62,906 bases of DNA. Source: Stentor coeruleus. Its lineage: Eukaryota; Ciliophora; Heterotrichea; Heterotrichida; Stentoridae. The position numbers and the translations under genes are program-made. Below are positions 62,101 to 62,906 of the stretch, one piece after another. Every line of letters begins with the position of its first letter. Positions within the stretch are counted from its first letter, which is position 1. The stretch spans positions 1-62,906 of the forward strand of contig MPUH01000351.1 in assembly GCA_001970955.1 (NCBI GenBank), written 5' to 3'. Below the pieces are notes generated by a model. That model did no database searches, was not told the DNA's origin, and worked only from the letters and a program-made list of their open reading frames with translations.

Positions 62101-62906
62101 TCATGTTGAACCTCCAAAAAAAGAAGAGCCTAAGAAAGAACAACCTAAGAAGAAGTCTTCATCATCCAGCTCATCTTCAAGTGATAAGAAGAAAACTATA
62201 CCAGTTCCTCCGCCACATGTTGAACCTCCGAAGAAAGAAGAACCAAAGAAAGAGCAACCTAAGAAAAAGTCATCATCTTCGAGCTCATCCTCAAGTGATA
62301 AAAAGAAAACACCAATTGTTCCTCCTAAGCCACATGTTGAACCTCCTAAACCACACGTTGAACCTCCTAAGCCACCAAAGAAGGAAGAACCTAAGAAGAA
62401 GTCTTCATCTTCGAGCTCATCCTCAAGTGATAAAAAGAAAACACCAATTGTTCCTCCTAAGCCACATGTTGAACCTCCTAAACCACATGTTGAACCTCCT
62501 AAACCACACGTTGAACCTCCTAAGCCACCAAAGAAGGAAGAACCTAAAAAGAAGTCTTCTTCGTCTAGTTCATCTTCTAGTGATAAGAAGAAAGTAACAC
62601 CAGTTATTCCTCCTAAGCCACATGTAGAGCCACCAAAGAAGGAAGAGCCAAAGAAAGAACAGCCTAAAAAGAAGTCTTCATCTTCTAGCTCATCTTCTAG
62701 TGATAAAAAGAAAACACCAGTTGTTCCTCCTAAACCACATGTTGAACCTCCTACACCACTTATTCCTCCTAAGCCTCATGTTGAGCCACCAAAGAAGGAA
62801 GAGCCAAAGAAAGAGCAACCTAAAAAGAAGTCTTCTTCGTCTAGTTCGTCTTCTAGTGATAAGAAGAAAATAACACCAGTTGTTCCTCCTAAACCACATG
62901 TTGAAC
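59171..62906 (+). CDS. Kelch-type beta-propeller protein with long Ser/Lys/Pro repeat array (3' partial)
   Basis: Open from ATG 59171 to the window edge, at least 1,245 residues; the stop is not in view. Residues 1-350 have kelch-like blades: YFNRDKQTIVHVTN, MHYFMNKIYYVGALYENESR, GSCLYNGKIYFIGGQRVTSN, YQEDELLIMAGTDEKN. A Cys pair (YPCKLCEQKL) ends the domain. From about residue 355 come some 24 poly-Ser blocks of 8-10 Ser flanked by Lys, alternating with Pro/Lys/Glu linkers of the PVVPPKPVEPPKKEEPKKE kind. No membrane segment. All antisense ORFs over 60.1-62.9 kb are shadows of this array. Function unknown; many phosphorylatable Ser beside Lys. Confidence 0.85.
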   Translation, partial: MVEASTSSLGIIPRKICLDGIDFYYFNRDKQTIVHVTNSSVASTELHQKLLVHRESPLCFLTPTKIVLGLGPNEATELAILDLQTQDFKHLSTFPLPCSGGQMHYFMNKIYYVGALYENESRIMVYSIDKDTWEIPTEKPHIEEIKREDVKAKSKGKTSDKQSKGKAGKNEFKLKSLINAGSCLYNGKIYFIGGQRVTSNGDLKANLKIYSISLTDELRLAYEGLRIPFAVLNPCVGYQEDELLIMAGTDEKNQPNMYTCKVSLADKIVRPLDNSFVKFYENFPVYNRTGFSVFISNPSCAVRMKGMNYWIVFMMDPNVFYPCKLCEQKLKTIDKKADESDSDSVEVKKEVKIIEEKKSPRRSSSSSSSSGKGDKKFPDIKKEKKISSSSSSSSDKKKTPVVPQRPVPHVEPPKKEEPKKEQPKKKSSSSSSSSSSKKKTTPVVPPKKKSSSSSSSSSKKKTHPVVPPKPHVEPPKKPEPPAPKKPEVPQKRKSSSSSSSSKKIIPVIPPKPVEPPKKEEPKKEVPKKKSSSSSSSSSKKKITPVVPKKPVEPPKKKSSSSSSSSSKKKIIPVIPPKPVEPPKKEEPKKEVPKKKSSSSSSSSSKKKITPVVPKKPVEPPKKEEPKKEVPKKKSSSSSSSSSKKKITPVVPKKPVEPPKKEEPKKEVPKKKSSSSSSSSSKKKTTPVVPKKPVEPPKKKSSSSSSSSSKKKITPVVPKKPVEPPKKEEPKKEIPKKKSSSSSSSSSEKKKTPVVPPKPVEPPKKEEPKKVIPKKSSSSSSSSSKKKTTPVVPKKPVEPPKKKSSSSSSSSSKKKIIPVVPPKPVEPPKKEEPKKVVPKKSSSSSSSSSKKKITPVVPPKPVEPPKKEEPKKEVPKKKSSSSSSSSSKKKTPVVPQKPTPPVIPPKKEEPKKKSSSSSSSSSSKKKTPIVPPKPHVEPPKKPEPPAPKKPEVPQKRKSSSSSSSSDKKKITPVVPPKPHVEPPKKEEPKKEQPKKKSSSSSSSSSDKKKTIPVPPPHVEPPKKEEPKKEQPKKKSSSSSSSSSDKKKTPIVPPKPHVEPPKPHVEPPKPPKKEEPKKKSSSSSSSSSDKKKTPIVPPKPHVEPPKPHVEPPKPHVEPPKPPKKEEPKKKSSSSSSSSSDKKKVTPVIPPKPHVEPPKKEEPKKEQPKKKSSSSSSSSSDKKKTPVVPPKPHVEPPTPLIPPKPHVEPPKKEEPKKEQPKKKSSSSSSSSSDKKKITPVVPPKPHVE
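60241..62906. repeat. Protein-coding minisatellite: about 24 poly-Ser/Lys modules
   Basis: Poly-Ser blocks recur every 65-155 bp, encoded by a mix of TCA, TCT, AGT and AGC so that unequal exchange rather than codon slippage seems the driver. Blocks 3-17 are followed by Lys (one by Glu, near 61408), while blocks 18-24 (from 62039) are followed by Asp. Linkers PPKKEEPKKEVPKKK dominate early and PPKPHVEPPKKEEP late. Confidence 0.9.

Noticed and set aside
60130..62899. Minus-strand ORFs over the Ser/Lys array reading like Gly/Phe/Ser-rich repetitive proteins (GSSFFGGSTGFLGTTGVIFF)
   Set aside because: They are antisense shadows of the repeat array; the plus frame is open from an ATG in a kelch domain across the whole region.

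Overview
ORGANISM. The window looks like macronuclear DNA of a heterotrich ciliate such as Stentor (inference). It is very AT-rich and gene-dense. All three stop codons end plausible genes (TAG at 2999-3001, TAA after actin, TGA at 57757-57759), and a reading frame of over 2,000 codons uses no reassigned stop, so the standard code applies. Nine introns were found by joining broken frames; all are 15 or 16 nt, GTAA...AG, mostly ending TATATAG or AAATAG. Standard code plus 15/16-nt introns is the published signature of Stentor coeruleus.

LAYOUT. 0.2-12.2 kb: TTLL-type tubulin glutamylase, R2R3 Myb, Rab2-like GTPase, LRR/coiled-coil protein, small probably mitochondrial protein, PP2C phosphatase, actin, calcium-dependent protein kinase. 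12.2-20.3 kb: one giant BEACH/WD40 gene. 20.3-29.1 kb: a gene-poor stretch with two paralogous Myb genes that look like an old tandem duplication of about 4.2 kb. 29.15-32.1 kb: tRNA-Gln(CUG), glutathione synthetase almost touching it, a coiled-coil protein. 32.2-41.8 kb: a cation/proton exchanger with a CNBD-like tail, the tRNA thiolase CTU1, a CNBD K+ channel, and a large cyclase with its own voltage-sensor domain. 42.2-51.2 kb: EF-hand-like protein, MFS transporter, CFAP97-like protein, TMEM161-like protein, cytosolic carboxypeptidase. 52.2-57.8 kb: five proteins of little known function (coiled coil, ankyrin-like, three low-complexity or cytoskeletal-looking). 59.2 kb to the end: a kelch protein whose tail is a large Ser/Lys/Pro repeat array running off the window.

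HOW THE GENES FIT. Much of the content is that of a ciliated, swimming, contractile cell: tubulin glutamylation (TTLL) and its removal (carboxypeptidase), a CFAP97-like protein, Ca2+ kinase, K+ channel, voltage-sensor cyclase and exchanger. The 32-42 kb segment holds the same three classes of protein that act together in animal sperm signalling (CNBD exchanger, cyclase, CNBD K+ channel), with the voltage sensor here on the cyclase. Linkage may be chance.

CAUTIONS. Eight single N characters occur. Seven sit between two near-identical copies of 46-120 bp, so the scaffold was joined without collapsing overlaps; the eighth (18443) shifts the frame of the BEACH gene. Genes crossing these points are described as they would read with the duplicate removed. 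Intergenic DNA has a marked strand asymmetry: C-poor just right of genes and G-poor just left of genes, with a switch in between.
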